Source of the DNA: Aphelenchoides besseyi | Taxonomy: Eukaryota; Nematoda; Chromadorea; Rhabditida; Aphelenchoididae | NCBI GenBank assembly: GCA_024699855.1 | Contig: JAMPIQ010000003.1 | Location: forward strand, 5,332,001 to 5,396,000 | Reading direction: 5' to 3' | DNA: 64,000 nucleotides | Part shown: piece after piece, positions 1 through 9,619 of the stretch | Numbering within the stretch: the first letter of the stretch is position 1 | Layout of the letters: each line of letters begins with the position of its first letter | Made by a program: the position numbers and the translations under genes | The notes under the pieces: generated by a model | The model's input: the letters and a program-made list of their open reading frames with translations, nothing else | Databases searched by the model: none | Told to the model about the DNA's origin: nothing

Positions 1-772
1 AAGTTCACAAATCAATTTAACATCACTCAAATTTAAAGGCATTAAGCCAGAACGGATAAGAGGACCATTTGACTCAGCCAGGATTTCCCAGATTGGAATG
101 AGTGTTATTTGCTATACTGATATGCAAAAATGTCTAAAAATAACATGTTATAGGCCAGGAATGATAAAATTAAGGTTTGTTTTTATGTCATAATTTGGGG
201 GGTTTTGCTTAATTTGGGGTGTAAATCATTGAAAAAAGGCTTAAAAATGGTACTTAGCGGGAGGGGATAAGTGCGCTAGAAAAGCCCAATATCTACTATT
301 GACTGTTGATCTATCTCCGGCACTCCAGCATTCACAGCCGTCTTCCCAATTTTCTACGTTAACGTTGTAGCGTCCAAACTCACGAAACATTTTTTAAGTG
401 GTTCCAATTTCTTTACAAATTTGGTTTATTGCTTTGAATCTGCGCTCTACGTTTCATTTCCATCGAACCGGTAGAACTACGGTTACCGAAAACCAAAAGT
501 AGAATACCATAGCATCAGTTTTTGGCTACCGGTTGCTCATAACTAAAAGATAGTTTGTCGTTCAAAAGAGAATGTGCCACGATTATCTTCATCAAAATTG
601 TGCATAACTTATTAGAGCAACCTTCTGTAAAACGGTAACTTACAGCACAAAACTTCTGATATTCAAAAAGCCACAATCGTACTGAGAAAAACTCTCTGGC
701 CAAAAGTCTTTAGCATTCGCATAAGTGTTTGTTCTTTTGGTAATATAAGTAGCTCAGTTTCTATTATATCCA
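1..772. other. Gene-free outer part of left arm
   Basis: I see no convincing coding sequence here. The short minus-strand ORF at 515-703 has no recognisable features. The stretch is AT-rich and is repeated at 54869-55639 with a few single-base differences, for example near position 268. Confidence 0.6.
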
Positions 773-1809
773 ATGGTTAGACAAACGGCGAACCGTTTCC
801 ACAAAATCAGTGAGTACGCTTCGGCATTAAGCGCATTTAAAGAACCGGATCAGGTATGTTGAAAAGATCTTTCTAATGTCTGGTTATATTGTTCAGAATG
901 AATTAAAGAATACCGTTAGTGGTTTTCATCTTCATCCAAATCCACTCATTGACGAATATTTCAAGTACGTTGCAATGCACGGTCGAACGGAAATCGATTG
1001 GAAAAGTTTTCGCGCAGCCTTTCTTTGGAAGTTACAAGTAATGACTGTTTCTGTCGTTATCTAACGTTTTGAGGTTTAGTTGACCATTGACGATATGCTC
1101 CTGAATTATGGCCCGAAGAACGATTTTGAAGGCGGCGATGCAAAAGAGAATGTGGAAAAGAAGAAAAAGTAATCGAAAAGTTGACTGATTTCATTGTCAA
1201 TCGAGCTCAAAATTTCGAAGGCGCTCCGTTTACAATTCAAAGGTTTGATCGAACTCGGAATTCATCTCATCGGATGTTCAGGATCTGCGAACTACTTACG
1301 TGGCCCGCTAAACATTACAACTCGGCAGCAAAGTTTCTTCGGGCCTTGGAAAAACGTTCAATGTTGTCACATGCGTTATGCCCGATGGTCAATGAACTGC
1401 CGATGCTAATGCGGCGGATGACGAAATGGACGAAGATGAGCCAACAGCCAAGATCGAGAACACGTTCATTGTTCAAGTAACTTTTATTTCATCCATAAAG
1501 GCTTGCCATCTCTTTTTCAGGTTGACGAACTCGATGCACCGCTTCCGCGTGTAAACGGTAATGGAACATCGAATTTGGTTTGTTGTTGGTTTGTTTTTTT
1601 AAAATCGGTTTGATGTTTAGAGCAATTCAAAGATCGCGAAAACAAGTGATTCGACTTCCAAAGAACGATTCGAATTTACGGCTCCAGAATTAAACGTTCG
1701 AGCAAATACAAATACCACAGACTTTGCAACCTCTTCGAAACCCTTAGGTCCTATGTTGCCGCCCAGTGTGTTGCGAGGTTCACCCACGAGGGAAAAGACC
1801 GAAACATGA
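773..1809 (+). pseudogene. PPP4R2: PPP4R2-like protein phosphatase 4 regulatory subunit 2 (left copy, broken)
   Basis: PPP4R2 proteins are regulatory subunits of the PP4 phosphatase, acting in the nucleus and at centrosomes. The most telling match is a stretch near residues 100-150 reading APFTIQR, then (after a 39-nt intron) ICELLTWPAKHYNSAAKFLRALEK, which follows the family pattern PFTIQRLCELL...Y....KFLR..EK. An acidic tail follows (DDEMDEDEP), and the ORF ends ...SPTREKTET at 1809. The start at 773 gives MVRQTANRFHK. Both arms have an extra-base frameshift after ALEK (about 1350) and an in-frame TGA shortly after. The left copy also lacks one A in an A-run near 1157, so it is the more damaged copy. 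Confidence 0.75.
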
Positions 1810-2191
1810 TCCAGCTCTCTATCCAGTTTTACACTTCTGTATTAATTTAATGGGTTCTAAAATTATTGGTGAAGTAAAAATGAGTATTAGCTAAAATTCA
1901 TACAAAGTGGAGAATTCGCGTCTAGCAGGTTTCATTCAGTTAGTGGTTGGAGTATTCTTGAATTCAAACACAATTGCTCAGTTGATCAGTTCATCGTTTA
2001 TATCAAATCACAAATACAAAGTCTGCAAAAAGGTGAATGATCATTTAAAGAAGAAATCAGCAATTTTGGGATTTGTTTACTAAACTGAAATAGCTTAAGA
2101 AGAATATTTTGAGTTTATTGTAATCGAAAAGTGCATATCTACGCAAGACAAAAGAATGAAGAGTGTGGATAAAAAAACAGACACAAAGAAG

Positions 2192-3864
2192 TTAAGAGGA
2201 CAGGCTTTCTTTCGCTTCTTCAGCAAAATAACGCACATCAAACTCGCTGTCTTCGGACAGTTTGGCCAAAAGAGGTTTGACTTCGGCGTTGATCGATCTA
2301 AATACGAAGCTTTAAAGATCTAAACGACTATGTCGACTCACGGTCCATCCAAATTTTTAGCAATCAGACCAAGAACTTTAGCAACATTGAATCGAACATT
2401 GGGTACTGTGTCTTCGGCGAGCTAAACACGAATTTGAGTGAAATGAGTTCACGTTGTCAATTACCTTTTTCAATGTGGGGAACAATTTGTTGACAATATT
2501 GTCTTTTCCAATTGCACGAGCCAATGTTTCGAAACAGAAAAGACAGGTCATACGATGAAGGTAGTTTGTGTCTTCAGCCAACTCAATAACTCGTGGCAAA
2601 ATCATTTCGACTGCCCATTGAGCTCCGAATTTTTCGGCCAAACGACGCAAAGTCTCATTGGCAGCCTCACGAATGGCGAAAACTAAAAACAAACTGTAAA
2701 GTTTGATGAAAATCAGTTGATTAACCGTGATCAGTGAGCCATGTCATACAACTTCAAAAGCTTATCATCGAAAAAAAAACTGTCGTCCCTAAATTGATAT
2801 TCAGTAAACCTTGAAGGTTATGTTTGTTACCAATTGCTCAGCCAAAAGTGGCGTATGCGACGATTGCCAATCGCACACGCCACTTTCCATCTTCAGCCAA
2901 TTCGATAATCGCGGGCAAAACGGAATGTTGGAGCTCGTTTCCACCAATAACATCGCTTACCTAAATCGATTAAGAGATTTAATGTGGAAATGTTAGTAAC
3001 TACTTTGTCCAATGAAGAAATGATATTTAATCGAACTTCGGGAGTGTCGTCATGTAACATTGACAGAAAGATGAGTAACAAGTGAGTCACGGTGTTTTCT
3101 TGTCCCAGAATTGGCGCCAAACCCATGATAACAGAAGCTAATGCGATCTTTACGTGCTGGTTGGCATCAGAAGTCAGCGGTTTAATGACCGTTAAAATCT
3201 CATTGACAACGGCTTCTTTACGACCGGGTTCGGGCAAAGCAGCGCAAAATGCGTGCAATTTGGAAGCTGCAGCATCGCGAACTTCGCCTTCCGTATCTTT
3301 CAACAAGTTCGTGTAAATGGAAACCATTTCATCCAAAGTGATTTTGTCTTTGAATGCTTCTTGGATCTGTAATGAAAATGTTAATAGGAAATGTTTGCGT
3401 TCTTTCACCTCAACAATTCGCTCAGCAACCATGTATCGAGAACGCCAACTGCGATCTACAGCTAGTTCTTTCATGATCGATTTGATTTGATTCAATTTGG
3501 CTGCATCATCACGAAGAAGAGCAACCATAACGATTCCCGCTTCAACCGCCAAAAACACGCACCGAATCCTGATCGTCTTTCGCCAACTCTTCGAAGGTCG
3601 TGTACAATTCGTTTTTCAAATGATCTTCAACCACTTTTGCAAATTCGCCCAATTTCGATGCAGCAGCACGGCGAACCATTGGCGTATCGTCACGACACAA
3701 TGCACGGAATTGTCTGAAATGTTCACTCTTATACCCGACTACAATCCCTTTCACTTACTGTCGTATTCGGTCTTCAATGCCGGACTGGCACGTGGATAAG
3801 CGACACTAAAAAGACCACACGCCGAAGTTCGTAAACTCCAAAAGCTACTCGAAAACTTAGTCAG
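2192..3864 (-). pseudogene. PPP2R1A: PP2A scaffold subunit A (PR65), 5'-truncated, frameshifted left copy
   Basis: The A subunit is a HEAT-repeat scaffold joining the catalytic C and regulatory B subunits of phosphatase 2A. Diagnostic segments include [60 protein letters not shown] and the C-terminal NVRFNVAKVLG. The family has about 590 residues in 15 HEAT repeats. Only about residue 170 to the C-terminus is present, and the 5' end runs into the Polinton block. This copy has an extra A near 3550 and a 2-nt loss near 2858. A further 2-nt loss near 2750 is shared with the right arm. Intron positions match those of the right copy. Confidence 0.9.
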
Positions 3865-3925
3865 AGTGGATCGGGACTACCGGCCCTTTTACCGCTTCTA
3901 ACTCCAATTGTTGCCGAAGCTTTAG

Positions 3926-3939
3926 CTTTAGCGCTAAAG
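3926..3939. repeat. 14-bp perfect palindrome at Polinton/PP2A junction
   Basis: The sequence ctttagcgctaaag is its own reverse complement. It sits 5 bases before the first Polinton ORF and is preceded by a partial repeat of agctttag. It lies where the PP2A homology stops and the transposon starts. It could be a promoter element or a junction scar. The same motif is at the matching place in the right arm. Confidence 0.6.
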
Positions 3940-3944
3940 AAATA

Positions 3945-4697
3945 ATGGCAAAGACATTTTTTCTTGTTCCTAGCGATCAATATAAGAACTTTATGCGACA
4001 AAAAGATGTTCAGCTAAGTAGTTTTTCGGAAACACGAATGTACGAAACGCTCAACAATCCAAATCTTACGGAATCTTCAAAGAATCAAATCTATCAACAT
4101 CTACTCTCAGGATTATTAAAATTTAATAAGCGACTGGAGGAAGAGCCAGTTCGCGTTAACGTTGTGAATGATAACTTCCAGCAACAAGACGGTATTCTTA
4201 ATAAACAAACAGTATCGGTTAAAGCGGATGATTCAGATGAATTTGTACCTGTCAAAGAAAATCCCATTTATGAGACAAAACAATCAACAGAAGATGCACT
4301 TGAAACACTTATACCTGAACAACCACCTAACGTCTCTGAAGTCAAATTGTCAAACCGTGAAGAAGATTTAAACAAGAGTAAAAAAATCACCATCCCAACA
4401 GACGTCTATCCTCTAATTAACACCTATGATAAGGCGCTGAAATACATGTCTGCTAATCGTAAGGTTTTTAAACTTGGTGACACGTTTTCTATACTCAGGG
4501 ACGACGGAACCGAATATCGAAACAGCAATCTGGCCGCTTCACTCTCATACATTTTTGGTCATGCTAATAAAAGAACTAAAAGACCGTCCGGCACTATGAC
4601 TTTGGAAAATCGTATGAAAATGTTTACTTATAATCCTTTTTCAGACGATGAAGATCAAGAAGGGTCTGGTAAGTTCAAGCCATGTTTATGGTGTTAG
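3945..4697 (+). CDS. Polinton first ORF, unknown function (left copy)
   Basis: A 250-residue ORF with a real ATG (MAKTFFLVPSDQYKNF), intact in both arms. The N-terminal third is predicted helical and hydrophilic, the middle is acidic and probably disordered (ADDSDEFVPVKENP), and the C-terminal third has a lysine/arginine-rich stretch (HANKRTKRPSG) before an acidic DDEDQEGSG. A gtaagt donor follows GSG, with an ag acceptor about 40 nt on, so the C-terminus may be spliced. ORFs opening with a short hydrophobic strand (FFLVPSDQY) directly upstream of integrase are common in nematode Mavericks, but I know no assigned role. I infer a DNA- or capsid-associated accessory protein. Confidence 0.6.
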   Translation: MAKTFFLVPSDQYKNFMRQKDVQLSSFSETRMYETLNNPNLTESSKNQIYQHLLSGLLKFNKRLEEEPVRVNVVNDNFQQQDGILNKQTVSVKADDSDEFVPVKENPIYETKQSTEDALETLIPEQPPNVSEVKLSNREEDLNKSKKITIPTDVYPLINTYDKALKYMSANRKVFKLGDTFSILRDDGTEYRNSNLAASLSYIFGHANKRTKRPSGTMTLENRMKMFTYNPFSDDEDQEGSGKFKPCLWC

Positions 4698-4730
4698 TTT
4701 TCTGAACAGTAGACGTTAACGGATGGTCGT

Positions 4731-5781
4731 ATGAGTGTCGCAAAGTTTTACACCGATTTAAACTCCCCAGCTGCTTTTTCTGGAATAAATAATGTTTCTA
4801 AAGCAACACATACAACTCAGACAAAAGCCATTAGTGAGCTCCAAAAGATTCGTACGTATTCCCTACACAAACCTCGTAAATTTAAGTTTCAACGACTTCG
4901 CACAATACCTTCCGGATATTTTACTCATTTACAAGCCGATCTGGCCGATTTTCAAATGTTGGCAAAGTACAATAAATCTTACAAGTACATTCTCGTTGTA
5001 GTTGAATTGCTTTCACGTCGTTTTTACGCAGCACCGGTTAAAACAAAGAAGCCCAGAGATATGATTGAGGCTTTTGAATTAATCTTCAAAAAAATCAAAT
5101 CTATGCCTTGGGTTCTGCAAACAGATCGTGGAATGGAGTTTTGTAGCAAAGAAGTTGAAAAATACTTCAAAGAAAAAAGGATATTGCGCATCGCACAACT
5201 TTGGATGATTATGCAAAATGTTCTGTGGCTGAACGTGCGATTCGAACAATAAAAACTCGTTTGTACAAATATCTGGATTATAACACATCTCTTAACTGGC
5301 TGGAGCCGCTTTCGAAGATAATCGACGGTATAAACAATACTGAAAACCGTGTGACCGGTTTGAAGCCTAATTCTGTAAACTTCAAAAACTGGACTGCCGT
5401 GTGGAATCGTGTCTACGGAGGAAATCACACAGCCGGAAACTATGCTAAAGTACGCTTCAAAGTTGGGGATTATGTTCGAATTGCAAAGAAAAATCAACGT
5501 TTGATAAATCGTATTTTGCAAGATTTTCCGATGAGTTATTTGTTATAAGTAAAGTGTTAAAAACCAAGTCCCCAACTTTTAAACTCAAAGACCTTAATGA
5601 CGAAGAGATTGCTGGACACTTTTATACTCCCGAACTTAGTAAAACGGTCAAAGATGATGTTTATCGTATTAAAAGTGTGATTAGACAGCGCGCAAGAAAC
5701 GGCGTAAAGCAATTATACGTCTCTTGGATGGGATTTCCCGAAACCGAAAACTGCTGGATAAACGAAAGCGATGTTGTTTAA
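4731..5781 (+). pseudogene. Polinton retroviral-type integrase with C-terminal chromodomain (left copy, frameshifted)
   Basis: DDE-type integrases of Polintons insert the linear element and make 6-bp target duplications. The core contains LQADLADFQMLAKYNKSYKY (first Asp) and VLQTDRGMEFCSKEVEKYF (second Asp), then a shifted frame with SVAERAIRTIKTRLYKYL, which holds the Glu. This is followed by a basic KVGDYVRI segment and a chromodomain-like end (LYVSWMGFPETENCWI). Frame changes near 5185 and 5525 are present in both arms, so the gene was dead, or needs unusual decoding, before duplication. Apart from these the left copy is better preserved than the right. Confidence 0.88.
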
Positions 5782-5816
5782 AACAGTTCAGTATCTTTAT
5801 TTAGTTTTGTAAAAGC

Positions 5817-7202
5817 ATGTCGTCCGATAAATTTATTGTGATTTTACCGTCTAATACAACGCCTCAAAATAAAAACAATCATTTTCGGGTTAACTTACCA
5901 AAAAACCTAAAATTTCCCGAACCAAACTGGGAAGTTGGTCTTTTCTCAATTGTTTATCCCCATAGCTGGTCAAATTTAGGAACAGAAAGTGCTCAACGTA
6001 TTACACTGGTAGATAAGGAGTTGACAAAAACACACATTGAAATTCCGCAAGCTTCATTCAGCTCAATTAAAGGTCTAGAGCAATTTTTTGAACATTCATA
6101 CACCTGCAAGTCGTAGTAAAAGAAAATTGGAAGAACAACAACCTCTCGAGAGCGATTCAGGCCCACGTTTCAAAGTTGGTAAACAATCGGGCAAAAGCAT
6201 TCAAACGCATTATGAAGATAAGCTCATTGATGCGTCACGCTCACGCCCATCTACTCCACCTTTGCCAGAACAACAGCCCTTAAAAGTTGATGGGCAATCA
6301 GACAGTGAAAATATTCAAGCGAAGGATGTGAAGCCCACACAACCAAAAGAAAATCGTCCTAAACATACCGATTCTTCGAAACCTGTTGAAACATCAAAAC
6401 CTGCTGATACTCCGTTACAACCTCAGGATAATGCCAAGAAAAAAAGCACAAAAGAAAACAATTTTGTGCGACCAAAGAGCCATAAGCCTCCGTCTTCGGC
6501 AATAGTGCAAAGAGAAGAGCAAGAATTAAAAGAAAGAGAACGAGAAAAAGCAGAAAACGATGAGGCTTATGGCAATTCCGGGTTATTTCGTACGTACACG
6601 TCGGAGGTATATGATACTTTAAACAATAGTACCAAGCTACGTATTGAGCGTATTCAGGCAAAGAACGAAGAACGTGAGAACTTAACTGATAAAATAATCA
6701 ACAAAGTTAAAAAGGAAGAATATAGAAACTTTCAAAATTATGAACGCATTGATAATCCTAAACGTGTGATGTTTAAATACGATTTGTCATAAATCGTTTT
6801 GTGATATTGCTTCCTGACGAGTATTTGTATATGGAACTTACACCTCAGCTAAAATATATTTGCGGATACGCTGAAAATCAATTTCTCGTTCACGGAAGCA
6901 AAGCGTTGTACGATTGTGATTTATCTGGAGGTATTTCACAATTTGCAGTCTACTCGCCGGGACTAACCGACAACATTGTTCTCGGAGATAAGATGACCAG
7001 TTTACTACGTATTATCAACATTTCAAGCACACCCGGAATGAGCGTAGAAACTGTTTGTCATCCAATGATATTTTTACCTGTAATCCCCAAAGAAGTTTCG
7101 TCAATTGAGATTTCACTACGCAGTTTACAAGGAGAATTAATGCCTCTAAACTACGGACATGTAATTGTAACTTTAATGTTTAGAAAACGACCTCTTTTTT
7201 AA
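5817..7202 (+). pseudogene. Penton-like (minor jelly-roll) capsid protein with long disordered insert (left copy)
   Basis: The N-terminal part (from ATG 5817) has the pattern of Polinton minor capsid/penton proteins: a FIVILPSN strand, then WEVGLFSIVYPHSW. The C-terminal part (about 6800-7202) has FAVYSPGL, GDKMTSLLRII and a final VIVTLMFRKRPLF, again typical of that family. Between them lie about 230 residues of charged, proline-rich, low-complexity sequence (KPTQPKENRPK; ELKEREREKAEND). This copy has one extra T near 6085 that breaks the frame. A stop at 6790-6792 separates the two parts in both arms, and the C-terminal ORF lacks its own ATG (it opens with GTG at 6801), so it is probably the continuation of the same gene. 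Confidence 0.75.
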
Positions 7203-7253
7203 CAAGTTTAGTTACACTAATTGTTTTACCAGAGTGTAGTCGTGTAATAAACT

Positions 7254-7718
7254 ATGGTCCAAATCTTATTTGATCCTTCAACAGTCGAGTTTTCAAATTT
7301 CTTTCAAAATACTCAAATCGGCAGTGGAGATATTTACAAAGGTCAACTACCGTTTCAGCGAGGTTTTGGGTCTGTTCGGAATCAGTACGGTACTGGAATT
7401 GGAAGTGTACTGTCTAGTCTGTGGCGTACACTTTTACCGGTTCTTCGAAGTGTTGGAAGTTCTGTTGGCAAAGAAGCGCTTTCAACAGGCGGTAGAATTC
7501 TGGAAAATTTGTCAAAAGAAGGAAAGTTAAGTGAAACGTTTAAAACAGAGGCACGTCAAGGAGCTCGAAATTTGGCTCAAAAAGTGTTGGATCAGCAAGG
7601 AGAAGGTAAACGCGGAGGAAAACGAGTTAGTGCTCTAAATCGTGCCATCAGAAGTCGGTCGGCTCCCAAAAAATTGTGCGAAAACGTAAACGCGATATTT
7701 TTGAATAATGTTGTTTAA
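7254..7718 (+). CDS. Basic glycine-rich minor virion-type protein (left copy, altered C-terminus)
   Basis: 154 residues from ATG 7254. It has GSGDIYKGQLPFQRGFG, then a hydrophobic, glycine-spaced stretch (SLWRTLLPVLRSVGSSVGKEAL) and a lysine/arginine-rich end. This layout recurs in Polinton capsid operons between penton and major capsid genes and resembles adenovirus-type core or membrane-lytic minor proteins by position and composition. That comparison is inference. The left copy lacks one A in a poly-A run near 7670 and reads through a different last 12 residues than the right copy, whose tail is strongly basic (RKRKRD). Confidence 0.65.
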   Translation: MVQILFDPSTVEFSNFFQNTQIGSGDIYKGQLPFQRGFGSVRNQYGTGIGSVLSSLWRTLLPVLRSVGSSVGKEALSTGGRILENLSKEGKLSETFKTEARQGARNLAQKVLDQQGEGKRGGKRVSALNRAIRSRSAPKKLCENVNAIFLNNVV

Positions 7719-9002
7719 GAAAGTCGATCAAACGTCGCCAAATACAATCAGCTCTGCATTAGATCTCTTTACTGCTAATCCGACTAATGTTAGCTTCACT
7801 TCGACTTATTTTCGTGAATTTCTTACTTTAAATCTCGTAACACAATTTCCACTACATTTCACAGTATTCAATGGCTCCAGTTTTATCGATCTTTCACAAT
7901 GTTACTTTCTGACAACGTTTAAAATCACTAACGCTGATGGCACAACCATAGATGCTGGCGCAGATGTTGGGCCCATTCAAAATGTTGGGATCGAGTTTTA
8001 TGAAAAACATTAAAGTAACAATCAACGGTCGCGAAATTTACTCTGGTAACGCACTTAGCGCTTACAAATCTTACTTCGACATTTTACTTTCATATGGTAG
8101 TGAATCAAAGGAATCTCATTTATCAGGCAGCGGTTTTATCGAGTACGACGCTCAGGATGCTTTTAATGACGAGGCTTATGTGAAGTTGAAAAAAATGTGT
8201 GCAGAGTCTCGAGAAGTTCAGCTAGTTGGGCGCATTCCCGCCGATTTATTCAATCAAGAAAATCTACTTCTCAACAACTTGGAAATGAACATTGAAATCA
8301 TGCCCCACGATAGCAACTTTTGTTTAATGCAACCGCAAACCAACGTCGATAATTACAAGCTACAAATTACACAATGTAAATTATACGTCAAGTTTTGCGA
8401 TCTAGTTGACAGTTTATCACTATCCTTTAACACAAAGCTACAGTTGGAACCCGCACGTTATTCTGTAAGACGTACGGAAATTAAAAACCTTGAACTTGTG
8501 GCGGGAAGAATGGACTTTTATACAAATCTTTACAGCGAGACCATTCCTAAACGAATAATAATCGGTATGGTAGATTCACGAGCTTTAAATGGTAACAGCT
8601 CTTTAAGTCCCTTCAATTTCCGACCGTTTGACGTTCGAGAAATAACTGTTAGTGCTGGTGGTCATGATTTTCCAGGCGTAAGCTACGATCTCGATTTTAA
8701 TTCTTATCAATTTACTCGAGCTTATCACGACATGTGCTTAGCAACTGGTTTTGCCTTTAGCGACAAGGGACACAAAATCAGTATGAAGCGTTTTAAAGAT
8801 GGATGGACTTTGTTTTGATTTGTCCACAAACGGTGCTTCTTCTAACCATTTTGATCTTATTAAACTGGGCGCAACAAACTTAAGTATCAAGTTTAGATAC
8901 CCAACACCTACAACCGGTGTGAATGTTGTGATTTATTCAGAGTTTGACGGATGTGTTCTAATTGACAAAAACCGTGTAGTGACAACCGATTTAACTGTTT
9001 AG
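7708..9002 (+). pseudogene. Polinton major capsid protein, double jelly-roll (left copy, frameshifted)
   Basis: This matches the Polinton/Maverick major capsid family annotated in nematodes as F54H12.2-like. It contains a short N-terminal ORF (MLFKKVDQTSPNTISSALDL), then VTINGREIYSGN..YKSYFDILLSYG, YKLQITQCKLYVKFCDLV, RTEIKNLELVAGRMDFYTNL, the FNFRPFDVREITVSAGG region and a C-terminal VNVVIYSEFDG...ID strand. A frame change near 8012 is shared by both arms. The left copy additionally lost 5 nt (a duplicated gtttt) near 8812, splitting off its last 60 residues. Length when summed is about 430 residues, normal for the family. Confidence 0.9.
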
Positions 9003-9013
9003 TTTCGATTATT

Positions 9014-9265
9014 ATGGTTCCAACAGACGGTAGTATTTCTTTTTGTGACATAAGCAGCGTTCTTAGCTTTAACGGATTTATTCATTGTGTTATTTATCTA
9101 TTGTTTGTTGCTTTTTTATTAGCCTTTGGCGCTTCTGTAAAATGGATTGCTGAGAGATATGGACGAAAAAACGATAGAAAACCTCTTGTTCAAAATCCCT
9201 TTTACAAAGCAGATATTCCTTGGCTGCTTTCCGATAGATCGAATACCCACGAACAACAACAATAA
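9014..9265 (+). CDS. Small single-pass membrane protein overlapping the protease (left copy)
   Basis: 83 residues from ATG 9014, 11 nt after the capsid stop. Residues about 22-45 are a strong membrane segment (IHCVIYLLFVAFLLAFGASV), followed by a basic segment (YGRKNDRKP), so the C-terminus is probably cytosolic. Its last 107 nt overlap the protease gene in another frame. The ORF is intact in both arms, unlike most neighbours. Role unknown; position suggests a virion or assembly membrane factor. Confidence 0.5.
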   Translation: MVPTDGSISFCDISSVLSFNGFIHCVIYLLFVAFLLAFGASVKWIAERYGRKNDRKPLVQNPFYKADIPWLLSDRSNTHEQQQ

Positions 9266-9602
9266 ATACCCATATATGTTTATTGCTAATCACGACCCGT
9301 CAAATATGCCCGGTAGTCATTGGACTGCCATTTACGTTCACTCTCCAAATCGAGTCGAATATTTTGATTCGTTTGCCGAACCTCCTCCTCCTTTAATTGC
9401 CGATTATTTAAGCTCATTCATGGAAGTTGAGTTAAATAAGATTCCCTTACAGTCTTTGTTAGAAACAACCTGTGCAAACTTTTGCATTTACTTTTGTATA
9501 CCAAAAGCGTTTAAATTTCCAATGACCAAAATTGCTCGGTTTTTAAAAGAATCGTATAATCCCGATCTTTATGTTCGTGAATTTTTGAATAAACTTATTT
9601 GA
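9159..9602 (+). CDS. Adenain-like (C5/Ulp1-fold) capsid maturation protease (left copy, intact)
   Basis: About 147 residues from ATG 9159. The catalytic His-Trp pair is in MPGSHWTAIYV, followed by VEYFDSF as the Asp-containing strand, and the nucleophile Cys lies in TTCANFCIYF. This is the order and spacing of the adenovirus/Polinton cysteine protease that trims capsid proteins. Here the frame is open across a cct repeat (four consecutive prolines, EPPPPL), whereas the right copy has lost one base there. Immediately downstream the sequence becomes DDX51-like. Confidence 0.85.
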   Translation: MDEKTIENLLFKIPFTKQIFLGCFPIDRIPTNNNNKYPYMFIANHDPSNMPGSHWTAIYVHSPNRVEYFDSFAEPPPPLIADYLSSFMEVELNKIPLQSLLETTCANFCIYFCIPKAFKFPMTKIARFLKESYNPDLYVREFLNKLI

Positions 9603-9619
9603 GTTATGATTTGAGTTTT

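Larger units (their letters stand above)
3945..9602 (+). mobile_element. Partial Polinton/Maverick element, left copy (integrase to protease block)
   Basis: Polintons are 15-20 kb virus-like DNA transposons encoding integrase, protein-primed DNA polymerase B, a packaging ATPase, an adenain-like protease and jelly-roll capsid proteins. This block has all genes on one strand: unknown ORF, integrase with chromodomain, penton-like protein, basic glycine-rich protein, double-jelly-roll major capsid protein, small membrane protein and protease. No polymerase, ATPase or terminal inverted repeat is seen. Flanks are truncated PP2A-A (left) and truncated DDX51 (right), with the helicase exon starting about 28 nt after the protease stop. 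It is a fragment and not mobile on its own. Confidence 0.92.

Noticed and set aside
5024..5521. 165-codon minus ORF opposite the integrase
   Set aside because: Antisense of the conserved integrase; no independent signal.
6359..6661. 100-codon hydrophobic minus ORF inside the penton insert
   Set aside because: It is the antisense shadow of a low-complexity Lys/Glu-rich segment, and appears mirrored in the other arm for the same reason.
3945..9602. An integrated adenovirus
   Set aside because: The protease is adenain-like, but the chromodomain integrase, gene order and capsid sequence are those of Polinton/Maverick elements.
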